A DNA stretch of 64,000 bases from Anaerolineae bacterium (GCA_022843385.1 JALHNT010000014.1:1-64000), one strand, 5' to 3'; positions 52,630-62,204 are shown, counted from the first letter of the stretch. Program-made: numbers and translations. The notes: generated from the letters alone by a model not told the origin.

Positions 52630-53270
52630 ATTCACAGCCTGCAAAAAAGGAGCTGTTGCAGGTGCAGCATTTGCAGAATCTTGTGCAGATTTGCTCCGTT
52701 TTCGCTCAGTGTCCTCTGTGTTGGTCTTTTGTCTTTGTCGTTCTGTCGCTGTCTGTCCGACGACGACGACGACACAAAACCGGAGTTGCACCCGTAGCCT
52801 GTAGTCACCAGTCGATAGCGGATAGCGGCTTGAGCGTTCTTTCTGACGACTATCGACTATCGACAGTTGGCTGATTGAGGGAAAAGTTCACAAAAGGCGG
52901 TTTGCATTTGACGAATTTGACGAATTTTGCACAGACTCGCTCCGCTTTCCCTCTGTGTCCTCTGCGACTCTGTGGTCGGTTCTTCTTCTTTCTCGACGGC
53001 ACTGATTCGCGAATCGAAATACCGACTGATGCGAATCTGACGAATCTGACGAATCCTGTGAATTATGGTGGAGAGTGCAACATGCTGAGTGCAGAATTGA
53101 ACATAAAAGTCCCGGATATTGCACCATTTTCACTGGTAACTTCGATGTCATCCACGAGAAAACACAGTCCAAAACCGAGCATTTTCAGTCCGCAAACAGC
53201 AAAATCAGCAGCAAACGGGCTTGCTGGTTGTGCTGCAAGCCCTATCTTTGTTACCAAATAAATTACAGGC
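52630..53270. repeat. Dispersed mosaic repeat R2, copy B
   Basis: Shares blocks with 4870-5370 in changed order: AAAAAAGGAG with a TTGCAG tract (52635 on; cf. 5055), the GTCCGACGACGACGACGAC block (52750-52791; cf. 5014), TATCGACTATCGAC (52852; cf. 5355), TTGAGGGAAAA (52875; cf. 5102 and 5243), CTCTGTGTCCTCTG (52951; cf. 4931), GATTCGCGAATC with CGAATCTGA units (53004-53067; cf. 5124-5187), and AAAATCAGCAGCAA (about 53202; cf. 5290). Confidence 0.75.
53032..53067. repeat. Tandem 9-mer array, unit CGAATCTGA (second locus)
   Basis: Units CGAATCTGA, CGAATCTGA, CGAATCCTG, TGAATTATG, following GATTCGCGAATC. Same array as 5152-5187. Confidence 0.75.
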
Positions 53271-53293
53271 TGACTCGCCTGCTTTTCATAACA

Positions 53294-53893
53294 TCAGGCC
53301 GTCATCGTTGTCTCGCGGGCGATAACCGAATCCACCAGCCCGTACTCAACCGCCTGCTGGGCGCTCAGGAAGATGTCGCGCTCGGTATCCCGCTCGATGA
53401 TCGACTTGGGCTGTCCGGTGTGGCGAACGAAGATGTCGTTCAGGTAATCCTTCAGCCGTTGATACTCGGTCACCATGATCTGCATATCCGTCACCTGCCC
53501 CTGCGCCCCGCCCAGCGGTTGGTGCATATGAACCGTCGCGCTGGGCAAGGCATAGCGTAACCCTTTACGCCCCGATGCCAGGATGACTGTGCCGAAGCTG
53601 GCGGCTCGTCCAATAGCGACTGTGCTGACCGGCGCGTTCACCTGCTGAATCGTGTCATAGATCGCCAGCCCGGCATAGACTTCCCCGCCCGGCGACTGAA
53701 TGTAAATCTTGATCGGGTCCTTGTTGTCATCGTGGTCGAGGAACAAGAGCTGCGCCACTACCAGATTCGCCACCTGATCGTTGATGGCCGACCCCAACAT
53801 GATTATGCGCTTCTTGAGCAGTAACGAATAGATATCGTAAGCGCGTTCACTGTAGCGCTCCTGCTCGATCACCATCGGTATCACACCATTCAT
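53294..53893 (-). CDS. clpP: ATP-dependent Clp protease proteolytic subunit
   Basis: Serine peptidase subunit that forms tetradecameric chambers with ClpX/ClpA/ClpC unfoldases. The 199-residue protein has Ser99 in [16 protein letters not shown], His124 in [14 protein letters not shown] and the Asp of [11 protein letters not shown]. The usual GQAASMG is GRAASFG here, a conservative variant. The N-terminus with IMLGSAIND and IQSPGG is normal. Strong AGGAGG box six bases before the ATG. An IS256-derived remnant is immediately upstream on the same strand; clpX is not in view. Confidence 0.93.
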   Translation of the reverse strand: MNGVIPMVIEQERYSERAYDIYSLLLKKRIIMLGSAINDQVANLVVAQLLFLDHDDNKDPIKIYIQSPGGEVYAGLAIYDTIQQVNAPVSTVAIGRAASFGTVILASGRKGLRYALPSATVHMHQPLGGAQGQVTDMQIMVTEYQRLKDYLNDIFVRHTGQPKSIIERDTERDIFLSAQQAVEYGLVDSVIARETTMTA

Positions 53894-53903
53894 CGGCTTC
53901 CTC

Positions 53904-54518
53904 CTATGCGGCTACGGCTTCGATCTGACCCGACAGAGACTTGCTCACGCGCTCCATGACGGCTGCCCATTCCTGCTGCGCCTCATCCGACCAGACCGCC
54001 AGCCCCCCCTTGAGCAGGGCCATCGGCGAACCAGAGCGAGTCGCAAGCGGAATGAAGCGGGTTGAGATGGCGGTCTGAACCGGTTGACCCAGATGAGACC
54101 GCTGGCGTTCGACCCAATCATGGAGAAGCTCGGCGATGTCCGCCAGTTGGCTGGGATGGCTGTAGTCGATATTGAGCTGCCGCGCCCACTGTTCCAGGTA
54201 GGCACCATCCACCTGCCCCTGATAAGCCTCGACCAGCAAGGTCACCAGATGAGGCTCGATCTCCGGCAGTCGATCCAACAGCGACGGGTAGTAAGCCCCC
54301 TTACGCAGCTTGGGAATGTACAGCATCACCGTCCCGAAGGGAGAACGCCAGGCGCGCTGTCGGTACCCGTTGCGGTAGGCTCGACGGTCTGGGCGGCGCT
54401 CGTGTGGCTGGGCATCAATCGCCGCGCTCACTTCCAGTTCGACCAGCAGTTGTACCAGCAGTCGCAGTCCCTCACGTCCATAGTCCAGATCGAGTTGATC
54501 GATGCCCAGTCGAGTCAT
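53904..54518 (-). pseudogene. IS256-family (Mutator-like) transposase remnant, N-terminal part
   Basis: A 204-residue frame whose first half matches the N-terminal region of IS256/Mutator transposases: AYRNGYRQRAWRSPFGTVML, then YIPKLRKGAYYPSLLDRLPE and LVTLLVEAYQGQVDGAYLEQ. The DDE catalytic core that should follow is missing, so it cannot transpose; the last 90 residues have no clear counterpart. No terminal inverted repeats noted. It ends 10 nt before clpP with no T run between, so it may be read into clpP. It could be a decayed copy or a small retained DNA-binding protein. Confidence 0.65.
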
Positions 54519-54592
54519 GTCTCGCTCCCAGTCATTCCTGTCGGTCAGTTACCCCATTAAGGAAAGCCTATCTCGGCCCGCCCTGCAATCAT

Positions 54593-55471
54593 TTACACCA
54601 CTTTACGTCTGGCCGCTTTCATCGTGTTCTGAAGCAGCATGGTGATGGTCATCGGGCCGACGCCACCCGGTACTTTCGTGATGGCTCCGGCCACTTCGAC
54701 GGCTGAACTGAATTCGACATCGCCAACGAAACGGTATCCTTTGTCCGTGCTCAGGTCGTCGATCCGGTTCGTGCCAACATCAATGACAGCCGCTCCCGGC
54801 TTCAACCACGAACCCTTAACATATTCCGGTTGCCCAATCGCCGCGATCACGATGTCCGCCTGCCGAACAATTTCCGCCATGTTCTTCGTCCGGCTGTGGC
54901 AGACTGTCACCGTCGCATTGGCTTTCATCAACATCAAGGCCACGGGAAGCCCAACAATGTTGCTCCGCCCGATGACGACAGCATTGGCTCCTTCGAGGGT
55001 AACGCCGGCCTCGCGCAGCAGGACCATACAGCCGGTGGGTGTGGCCGGGGTGAACAGCGGTTCGCGCCCTTTCATGCCCAGCAGCCCCACATTGATCGGA
55101 TGAAACCCATCGACATCTTTATCCAGGCTGACCCGTTGCAGTACCGGTTCTTCCTGGATTTGTTTCGGCAGAGGCAACTGAACCAGGATGCCATGTATCC
55201 GGGGGTCATCGTTAAACGCCTGCACCGCGTCCTCAACTTCCGCCTGGGTGCTGCTAACCGTCATGGTGTGCGCCAGTGAATAGAATCCCACCCGTTCACA
55301 GGCACGCCGTTTCATCCGCACATACTGAGCCGAAGCCGGATTATCACCGGCCAACACGACACCCAGCCCAGGGGGATAGCCGTGCTGCTGGACGAATTGT
55401 TGAACCTCAGACGCAATCTCGTCCTGAATGCGATCTGCGACCAATTTCCCATCGATGATTCGGGCTACCAT
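54593..55471 (-). CDS. folD: Bifunctional methylene-THF dehydrogenase/methenyl-THF cyclohydrolase
   Basis: Interconverts methylene-, methenyl- and formyl-THF with NADP(H), supplying one-carbon units for purine synthesis and, here, PanB. The protein (about 292 residues) has the active-site Tyr-Lys region SAQYVRMKRRACERVGF, the DKDVDGFHPINVG motif, PATPTGCMVLL and VVIGRSNIVGLPVALML, then GGVGPMTITMLLQNT. Start at ATG 55471 following AGGAGA; upstream ATGs at 55477 and 55486 are less well spaced. Confidence 0.96.
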   Translation of the reverse strand: MVARIIDGKLVADRIQDEIASEVQQFVQQHGYPPGLGVVLAGDNPASAQYVRMKRRACERVGFYSLAHTMTVSSTQAEVEDAVQAFNDDPRIHGILVQLPLPKQIQEEPVLQRVSLDKDVDGFHPINVGLLGMKGREPLFTPATPTGCMVLLREAGVTLEGANAVVIGRSNIVGLPVALMLMKANATVTVCHSRTKNMAEIVRQADIVIAAIGQPEYVKGSWLKPGAAVIDVGTNRIDDLSTDKGYRFVGDVEFSSAVEVAGAITKVPGGVGPMTITMLLQNTMKAARRKVV

Positions 55472-55726
55472 TAGCATTCTCCTCAAGGGTCAGAACAACA
55501 TGAAATCAGCATACCACAGGCAATAAAACCCATCGAACATTGTCAAAGAATTGAGAGAGGCAGGGGTTTTGTATATGCTTCTGTACAAGTTAACCACAAA
55601 AACTAAACTGACTTTTTGCTGGAGTCGAGTAAGATTAGGAATAGGAGTGATGCATATTGCTCCTGAAATTATGTAGAAACATTGGGATTGGCAACCATGA
55701 ATACTGGGTATGAGGGGTCACACAAT

Positions 55727-58700
55727 ATGGCTCATCAGGAACAAACACTTCCCCATTCGGAACGCGGTCAGGCGCTGGTGGAGTACGCCTTAATTGTCGT
55801 ACTGATTGTCTTCGCCTTATTCGCAGTCATCGCCATCACCGGGCCAGCCGTTGGCAACGTCTTCAGCAACACTGTCTGTAACCTGCTGGAGATGGAAAGC
55901 TGCCAGAATGGGGGCATGACCCGAAACCTTTCAGAGTTTGGCGGCCCAACTGCATTCTGGCGCGAAATGACCCAGATTGCCCAGAATCCACCGACACCTC
56001 GTGGATTCCCCGCGCAGCCTACTCTGAAGCCAACCGAGACCTATACGCCGGGTGGGCCAACGATTACACCGATCCCGACCCGTCCGACATCAACCCGTCC
56101 GCCACGTCCAACGGTTCCGCCCACGCGCACACCCACAGACATCGGCCATGAAGTTCCGTTCTACGATCCAATGGACGAACAGGTGTGGTGGCGTGTTGAT
56201 GACAGCGTATGGCTGGGCGGCGAAGGCTGGAAAGGCGAATACTTCGCCTACACTGCTGCCGAACAGGGAAACATCAACAACGTGCTTTCGCGCACACCCA
56301 ACGCGGTCGTTTGGAATCAGGATCTTGGTGCCCAGTATACCTTTAACCTCGATTTCAACTGGGGAAACCAGGCTCCATTCGCCAATCCGGTCAATGGTAC
56401 AACCTTCGCCGCGGATTACTTTGCGGTTCGCTTCACACGCAACATTTATGTCTTCAGTGCACCGCTGACCGTACAATTCACGCTCGATAGCGATGATGGT
56501 TCACGGCTCAAGGTCGGCAACACCACCGTGATTGATTATTTCACTGATCATGGTATGGGTAGTCCGCGCGTTGTCAACTATACCTTTGCAACCGTCGGGC
56601 CTCAGGTGTTGACCGTCGAATACTACGAGAAAACCGGCAATGCTGCCGTCAAGCTCGGCATTGTAGGCTTCAAGGGCCAGGTGCCAGACGATCAGAACCT
56701 GGTAGCAGGTCAATCTGCCAATTGTCCCTGGACGCGCGTCCAGGGCACCCAACCAAACAGTGTTGAATGGGCCTGGAAAGAGAATACCCCCTCTGAAGCC
56801 AATGGTTTCCCCAAATCGATGGTTTGCAGCTTGGAACTCCGTGGCTACGTTGATATCAAGGACTGGACTAATGTCGTCATGTCATTCTGGGAAGTCTGGG
56901 ATATTCGCAGTAATGACACGAAAGTTGAACTCCAGGTCACTGGGTATGAACCGTATCAGTTTGATGCCAGTGGCAATCGAGTCGCGGGACCAAACTGGGC
57001 GGGTGGTCGGACCTACCTGCTACGCCAGGGCTCAAGCACCAACTACGCCTGGACTCGCAGCCAGATTCCGTTGAATGCATCTGATTTCGGGACATCGCAA
57101 GTTACCTATCGCTTCCGCATTACCAGCAGTAGCGCCGACGCGATTCGGCGTTGGTATCTGGATGACATCCTCATCAACAATGAGCCAGAAAAGGTCTTCA
57201 CCGTCTGCTCGAATGACCCCGTCACCTGCGGTAGTTTCTGGACGCTTGACGACGATCCACAGAAAGCAGACTTCATTACCTCGTACCGCTGGCGACTGAC
57301 CCCAGACAACGCTAAATCAGTGCCTGGCATCACCTCGCTGAGTTTTGACGTAACCGACCCAAATACACGTGGATACGTCCGGTTTGGTTCAGAACAGACC
57401 AGCGGGAATTTCCGCATCCATACCGTTGAATTAAGGGGCCCGGTCGATCTGCGTGGCATCGCTGCTGACGGGCAGGGCGGATTGCCGGACTATGAAGGAG
57501 ACAGTAGTTTCCCCTTGTTTACCTTCGATCACACTTATGATCTCGGTGCGGGGGATCGTGTTGAGGTGCAGTGGACGCGCGATCCAGTCGGCACCTCAAC
57601 AGTACAGAACTGGCAGCGCGTCGGCACCCTGCCGCTGGCGGAGAACACAACGGCCAGTGTAATTTCTGCCGCTTACTCAACAGTCAACCTGCAGTTGAAG
57701 CAGATTCCGAATTGGAACACTCAGCCCTTCCGGTTGCGCCTTGCACTTTATGTCAGTAGCAACAGCAGTGGACAAACCGGTTGGTGGATCGACAATATCG
57801 TGATCGAGCGCGAAAGCCTGCCACGCTTTGCCACCTATCCATATTGTGACGATGCTGAAGGCACGATGTCACAATGGCTGACCACTGGTCTTTGGGGCAT
57901 CCAAAGCGATGGAGCTGGCGCATTTGGAACAGGTCAATCATTCAGCGATAGCCCTAACCCACTGGGGCGCGTCCTGAATTATGAACACAACACCAATACT
58001 TCGATGATCATGCGTTATCGCATGGATCTGTTGAACGACACACCAGAGAATCTTACACTTTGGGGCGGCAACAAGGATTGCTTCAACAACGTTTCGGGCA
58101 GGGCAACACGTCCGGTGATGACGTTCTGGTTCCAGCGCCGACTGGCGGCACAGGATCACTTCGTCATTGATCTGTATCGCTATGCCCATGCACCCTCAGG
58201 GACAACAGCGATCAATGGGCGTCCCATCTGGAGCTATCGTTTCAACGCCAACAACCCACGCAACTTTGCCTGGGAACGGGTACAGATTGATCTTCTCCCA
58301 CTGATTGATCGAGAGCTTCGCGCGATAGGCAGCGAGACATGGGCGAGCGTCAGCAGTAACGCCAATCGCTATGATGACGACTTTTATTTCGCCTTCCGAC
58401 TCGAGTCAAATGTGGATGTCTCGGTTGGTGACGGTCTGAAGATCGACAACATCCAGATCGCGGAATACGAGGAAACCGTCTATAAGTTCTGGGACGTCAG
58501 CGTCAACATCCCGACGGCGACGGGCGCTCCCGAAGCCGGGCTGGGTATGGGCACCAGCTATAGCGATAACATCGATGTTCCTGGCGACTGGTTTAATCGC
58601 TTCGTTCGCGCCGACTGGTCAGCAGTAAACTTCGATGCCCGCAGCGGTGTGTGGTCGATGCATAACACCAATACCACCGATCCATATGCGGAACCGCAGT

Positions 58701-60364
58701 TCTCAGCTCTGGAGATCCAGCGCATCATTGACCTGCGCGGCACTAAGACAACTGACTTGCCAACACTTTACTTCTGGAACCGCTATTGGGTCGGCCCTGG
58801 CGATCGTGTACAGGTGGATGTCGCTGTACAGGATATTGGCGAGATGACCCAGGCAAGTCCCCCACGTAATACGCAGAACTACGGTTACGAGTATCTGTGG
58901 GGAACCAGCCAATCATATTCCGCCTCCAACAGTCCGCCAGCGAGCTATGGTGGATCATCGTGGCAAAATGTATGGTGGGCCGGCGGCACCTTCCGTAACG
59001 AAACCTGGGTACGGGAACAGGTTGACCTGAGCGCCTTTGCTGACAATCCAACTACACCGGCTAATGAAGGCAAACGGATTCGCATCCGGTTCGTCCTCAA
59101 TGCTATGCAGAACTTCACCACACCTGGTACAGGCTGGTACCTTGACGACATCCTGATCGAGTATCGTCGACCGCGTATCTTCCCCCTGCCCTTCATTGAC
59201 GAAGCGCGCAGCACCGCCAATTGGGTGACCGAGGGGCGATGGGGACTGGCACCGGATAAATGGCGTGGCTCAGGCGGTGGCCCGGCCAGTCTGGGGACCA
59301 ATAGCTGGAATGTATGGTGGTATGACTGCACCAACTGGTTAAGGAACACACCGTCGGCCACAACGGGTGATTTAAGTGCAACAACCTGTACTGCCAACCA
59401 ATGGGATGCGTTCTTCAATAACAGTACATCTGGGATGAACCGGCGCACTATAGCGGATACAAACGCTTACTTATCTGCACGACCGTCAATGACCCAGCCA
59501 ACTCACATCGTGCGGGATACCACGAGCGACATCTTCTATGAGTTTGGACGCAATGACTGCCCGCCACTGGTGACAAATTGCAGTGATCCAAACAGCACGT
59601 GGCGAGACTACTATGCTGGTCGGTTCATTCGTAATGTGACCGTGACTGGTGGTGATTACCTGTTCATCATGACGACGGATGATGGTGCGCGGCTCCGGTT
59701 TGATACACTGCCGACGTCAACCCTGCCGACTACACCGTATCCGGGTGCCTACTGGAACCTCATCAATCAATGGAGACAAGGCTCACGTCAGGTCTATGTC
59801 GCCAACCGTTCCCTGACAACTGGCAACTATCAACTGACGATGGAATGGTTTGAATGGGACGGTGAAGCGTATATCAGCTTACAGGTTGGCGCAAACAAGT
59901 TCTCCTTCAGCGATAGTCCAAAGCCATCGGTGGCTGCCGCTGCCGTGCCTTCAATCGCTTTTGGCAACTCTTCGCTGATGCTGAACGGCATCATAAGCCT
60001 AACACCTCCCGTCGGCGTGACGAATTTCTTCCCGAACTTGCAGTACTATACCTACTATGATTTCGGAAGTAACTTCCAGGGTGCAGTAGAGGTCTCAAAC
60101 AACGGCGGATTCGGTTGGATCCAGGACAACCTGAGAAACAACTGCCCAACAACCGGCAGCCCTTCCATCTCCAGTTACAATGGGTGTGACCCGAATATCT
60201 GGGGCGCAGCTACCTGGCTTGATCCAGCACGTACCTGGCAGCTACGGCAGCATGATCTACGCTCATACAATGGGCAGAATATCACCTTGCGCTTCCGGTT
60301 ACGTACCAATGCGAACACAGCCAGTGATGGTTGGTGGATCACCGACATCACCATCAACAACTAA
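55727..60364 (+). CDS. Giant type IVb (Flp-like) prepilin fused to PA14/beta-sandwich adhesin repeats
   Basis: About 1,545 residues. Start at ATG 55727 (GAGGGG box nine bases upstream; ATG 55697 and TTG 55682 possible) yields a 14-residue leader MAHQEQTLPHSERG, then the prepilin cleavage site G|QALVEYALI with Glu at +5, a helix to about residue 42 and the Flp-type GNVFSN. After a Thr/Pro linker (about 100-140) come a PA14-like domain (about 164-318; ADYFAVRF, SDDGSRL), four roughly 210-residue beta-sandwich units each closing with a WxxD(D/N)I(L/V)I motif (about 480, 690, 908, 1140), a second PA14-like domain (about 1258-1388; YAGRFIRNV, TTDDGARLRF) and a final unit ending GWWITDITINN. Expected to be displayed on the surface after assembly by Tad or similar machinery, which is not in the window. 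Confidence 0.75.
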   Translation: MAHQEQTLPHSERGQALVEYALIVVLIVFALFAVIAITGPAVGNVFSNTVCNLLEMESCQNGGMTRNLSEFGGPTAFWREMTQIAQNPPTPRGFPAQPTLKPTETYTPGGPTITPIPTRPTSTRPPRPTVPPTRTPTDIGHEVPFYDPMDEQVWWRVDDSVWLGGEGWKGEYFAYTAAEQGNINNVLSRTPNAVVWNQDLGAQYTFNLDFNWGNQAPFANPVNGTTFAADYFAVRFTRNIYVFSAPLTVQFTLDSDDGSRLKVGNTTVIDYFTDHGMGSPRVVNYTFATVGPQVLTVEYYEKTGNAAVKLGIVGFKGQVPDDQNLVAGQSANCPWTRVQGTQPNSVEWAWKENTPSEANGFPKSMVCSLELRGYVDIKDWTNVVMSFWEVWDIRSNDTKVELQVTGYEPYQFDASGNRVAGPNWAGGRTYLLRQGSSTNYAWTRSQIPLNASDFGTSQVTYRFRITSSSADAIRRWYLDDILINNEPEKVFTVCSNDPVTCGSFWTLDDDPQKADFITSYRWRLTPDNAKSVPGITSLSFDVTDPNTRGYVRFGSEQTSGNFRIHTVELRGPVDLRGIAADGQGGLPDYEGDSSFPLFTFDHTYDLGAGDRVEVQWTRDPVGTSTVQNWQRVGTLPLAENTTASVISAAYSTVNLQLKQIPNWNTQPFRLRLALYVSSNSSGQTGWWIDNIVIERESLPRFATYPYCDDAEGTMSQWLTTGLWGIQSDGAGAFGTGQSFSDSPNPLGRVLNYEHNTNTSMIMRYRMDLLNDTPENLTLWGGNKDCFNNVSGRATRPVMTFWFQRRLAAQDHFVIDLYRYAHAPSGTTAINGRPIWSYRFNANNPRNFAWERVQIDLLPLIDRELRAIGSETWASVSSNANRYDDDFYFAFRLESNVDVSVGDGLKIDNIQIAEYEETVYKFWDVSVNIPTATGAPEAGLGMGTSYSDNIDVPGDWFNRFVRADWSAVNFDARSGVWSMHNTNTTDPYAEPQFSALEIQRIIDLRGTKTTDLPTLYFWNRYWVGPGDRVQVDVAVQDIGEMTQASPPRNTQNYGYEYLWGTSQSYSASNSPPASYGGSSWQNVWWAGGTFRNETWVREQVDLSAFADNPTTPANEGKRIRIRFVLNAMQNFTTPGTGWYLDDILIEYRRPRIFPLPFIDEARSTANWVTEGRWGLAPDKWRGSGGGPASLGTNSWNVWWYDCTNWLRNTPSATTGDLSATTCTANQWDAFFNNSTSGMNRRTIADTNAYLSARPSMTQPTHIVRDTTSDIFYEFGRNDCPPLVTNCSDPNSTWRDYYAGRFIRNVTVTGGDYLFIMTTDDGARLRFDTLPTSTLPTTPYPGAYWNLINQWRQGSRQVYVANRSLTTGNYQLTMEWFEWDGEAYISLQVGANKFSFSDSPKPSVAAAAVPSIAFGNSSLMLNGIISLTPPVGVTNFFPNLQYYTYYDFGSNFQGAVEVSNNGGFGWIQDNLRNNCPTTGSPSISSYNGCDPNIWGAATWLDPARTWQLRQHDLRSYNGQNITLRFRLRTNANTASDGWWITDITINN

Positions 60365-60383
60365 CCCGATCTGAATATAGTTC

Positions 60384-60421
60384 ACATGAAGAGCAGGGAA
60401 TACCCTGCTCTTCATGTTTTC
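60384..60421 (+). terminator. Rho-independent terminator after the giant pilin-like gene
   Basis: Perfect 15-bp stem ACATGAAGAGCAGGG / CCCTGCTCTTCATGT with a 4-nt AATA loop and a TTTT tail, 20 nt past the stop codon. It also shows that the guanylate kinase start must lie downstream. Confidence 0.9.
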
Positions 60422-60492
60422 TAATGGCAACCCCTCATAAGCCGATGTATCATGATCTGATGATGAATCACCAGTCATCCACGAGGAAAAAC

Positions 60493-61128
60493 GTGTCATC
60501 TCTTCGATTATCATCTCCGTCATTAGGGCGCTTGTTCATTCTGGCCGGGCCACCCGGTGCCGGAAAGAACACACTCATGAACCATGTGCTTAGACGTTTG
60601 TCTGACTTACGCCAGTTGGCAACGGCGACAACGCGTAATCAGCGCCCGACAGAGCAGCAAGGCCGGGAGCATGTCTTCATATCCCGCGATGAATTCCAGC
60701 AAATGATTGATGACGATGAGTTGGCTGAATGGCAGCCAGTTCACAAGGACCTCTACGGGACACCCCGCCGTACCCTGGAGCAGGCGTTTTCGGACGAGCG
60801 CGACCTGATCGCAGACATTGATGTTCTGGGTGCAACCGCCCTGCAACGCGAGTATCCCGATAATGTATCCCTGATCTTTATTCAGCCCCCTTCGCTCGAT
60901 GATCTCATCGCACGGATGGACAAACGAGGCGAGAGCCAGGCTGATATCGAACTGCGAATGCGGCGGGTAGAAATGGAAATGCAGTTCGCGCCTCATTGTG
61001 ATTACCTCATCACCAATGAGGACGAAGAGACTGCCAGCGACATCCTGCTGGGGATTGTGCTGGCCGAGCGCAGTCGTCGGGAGATACAAAAGCTGAGACA
61101 ACACGCCAACTCGGTGCAACTGGCATGA
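60493..61128 (+). CDS. gmk: Guanylate kinase
   Basis: Phosphorylates GMP to GDP. About 211 residues with a Walker A variant FILAGPPGAGKNTLMN (the usual GxSGxGKS/T has Pro-Pro and Asn-Thr here), the GMP-binding TATTRNQRPTEQQGREHVF, and EWQPVHKDLYGTPRRTLE. Start taken at GTG 60493 with GAGG six bases upstream; in-frame ATGs at 60424-60463 are possible. The hairpin terminator at 60384-60421 rules out the longer frame. Its stop overlaps the ygfZ-like start (ATGA), implying coupled translation. Confidence 0.88.
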   Translation: MSSLRLSSPSLGRLFILAGPPGAGKNTLMNHVLRRLSDLRQLATATTRNQRPTEQQGREHVFISRDEFQQMIDDDELAEWQPVHKDLYGTPRRTLEQAFSDERDLIADIDVLGATALQREYPDNVSLIFIQPPSLDDLIARMDKRGESQADIELRMRRVEMEMQFAPHCDYLITNEDEETASDILLGIVLAERSRREIQKLRQHANSVQLA

Positions 61129-62204
61129 TACCCCTTCAAGACTTGCATCGCTCCCAGGGAGCAACCCTGGCTCCAGATGGCATTCCCCTGCATTACAACG
61201 ATTTGGCAGGCGAATACCAGGCCGCGCTGGAGCAAGTTGTCCTGATGGATCGGTCGCATGAGGGGCGCATGCAAATGACCGGACGAGACCGATACACCCT
61301 CATCCAACGCATGTCCACCCATGATGTCGTCAACCTACAAACAGGACAAGGACGACCGACGATTTTCACCAATCCCAATGGGCGGATTCTGGACCGGATC
61401 ATCCTGTATCACCAAAACGACGATACGGCACTGGTGACGACTGAACCGGGGCGAGGCGAGGCTGTCCTCAACTATGTCAAAGGACAGATTTTCTTCAACG
61501 ATGTGGCGCAGATCATCAGCCTGAACGAAACCACGCGGCAGTTCGCTCTGCACGGGCCGCATACTCGCCACCTGATTGAGTCGCTGGTTGGGGAACTCCC
61601 CGCTTCAGCGGAGATGCTTACACTTCAGACAACCATCGCTGGGGTAACGGTCACCCTGGCACAGCGTAGACCGTTGATCGGCGATCATTGGATCGTCATC
61701 GTACCGGTTGCCCAGGCTGCGGAAGTCTGGGAAGCGCTGCGAGTCACCGGGCAGACATGGAACCTGAAGCTGGCGGGGTCACTGCTCTACAATGTCCTGC
61801 GAATCCGTGCGGGACGTCCCGGAGTCGGGCGTGAACTGACGCCTGATTACATCCCTCTGGAGGCGGGCCTGTGGGATGAAGTCAACTTCCATAAAGGCTG
61901 CTACACCGGGCAGGAAATCATCGCCCGCATGGAGAGCCGCAACCGGCTGGCAAAAACGATGGTTCAATTCGAGTTGAGTCAGATCACTGATAGTCCGGCC
62001 AAGCTCATGATAGAAGGTAAGGAGGCTGGCACACTGACCAGCAGTGTCCAATCGCCACTCGGTGAGTGCTTCGGAATTGGCTTCGTCAAGATAGTCTACG
62101 CAGAGGTTGGGACGACGTTTCAGGTTCAGAACAGCGCCGCCCATGCCCGCATCACGCAGTTGGCCGGGGTGCAACCACCCTTACTGACCGGAGAGCCATC
62201 CTAG
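61125..62204 (+). CDS. ygfZ: YgfZ-type folate-binding iron-sulfur cluster maturation protein
   Basis: A 359-residue protein of the GcvT/YgfZ superfamily, which binds THF and aids assembly of Fe-S enzymes such as MiaB. The diagnostic KGCYTGQEIIARMESR is at about residue 256. The N-terminal half has the GcvT-like HYND/DRSHEGRMQMTGRDRYTL pattern. GcvT itself lacks KGCYxGQE, so YgfZ is preferred. Starts within the gmk stop (ATGA). Converges with the FtsB/DivIC-like gene with a 4-nt overlap. Confidence 0.88.
   Translation: MIPLQDLHRSQGATLAPDGIPLHYNDLAGEYQAALEQVVLMDRSHEGRMQMTGRDRYTLIQRMSTHDVVNLQTGQGRPTIFTNPNGRILDRIILYHQNDDTALVTTEPGRGEAVLNYVKGQIFFNDVAQIISLNETTRQFALHGPHTRHLIESLVGELPASAEMLTLQTTIAGVTVTLAQRRPLIGDHWIVIVPVAQAAEVWEALRVTGQTWNLKLAGSLLYNVLRIRAGRPGVGRELTPDYIPLEAGLWDEVNFHKGCYTGQEIIARMESRNRLAKTMVQFELSQITDSPAKLMIEGKEAGTLTSSVQSPLGECFGIGFVKIVYAEVGTTFQVQNSAAHARITQLAGVQPPLLTGEPS

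Larger units (their letters stand above)
52518..53293. other. 776-bp gene-free spacer containing mosaic repeat R2 copy B
   Basis: No credible gene. Contains R2 copy B and 9-mer arrays (ATTTGACGA at 52906-52923, CGAATCTGA at 53032-53067). Frames crossing it are low-complexity and unsupported. Confidence 0.7.

Noticed and set aside
60331-60492. N-terminal extension of guanylate kinase
   Set aside because: It would start before the terminator hairpin at 60384-60421, and the added residues look unlike any protein; GTG 60493 has a GAGG box.
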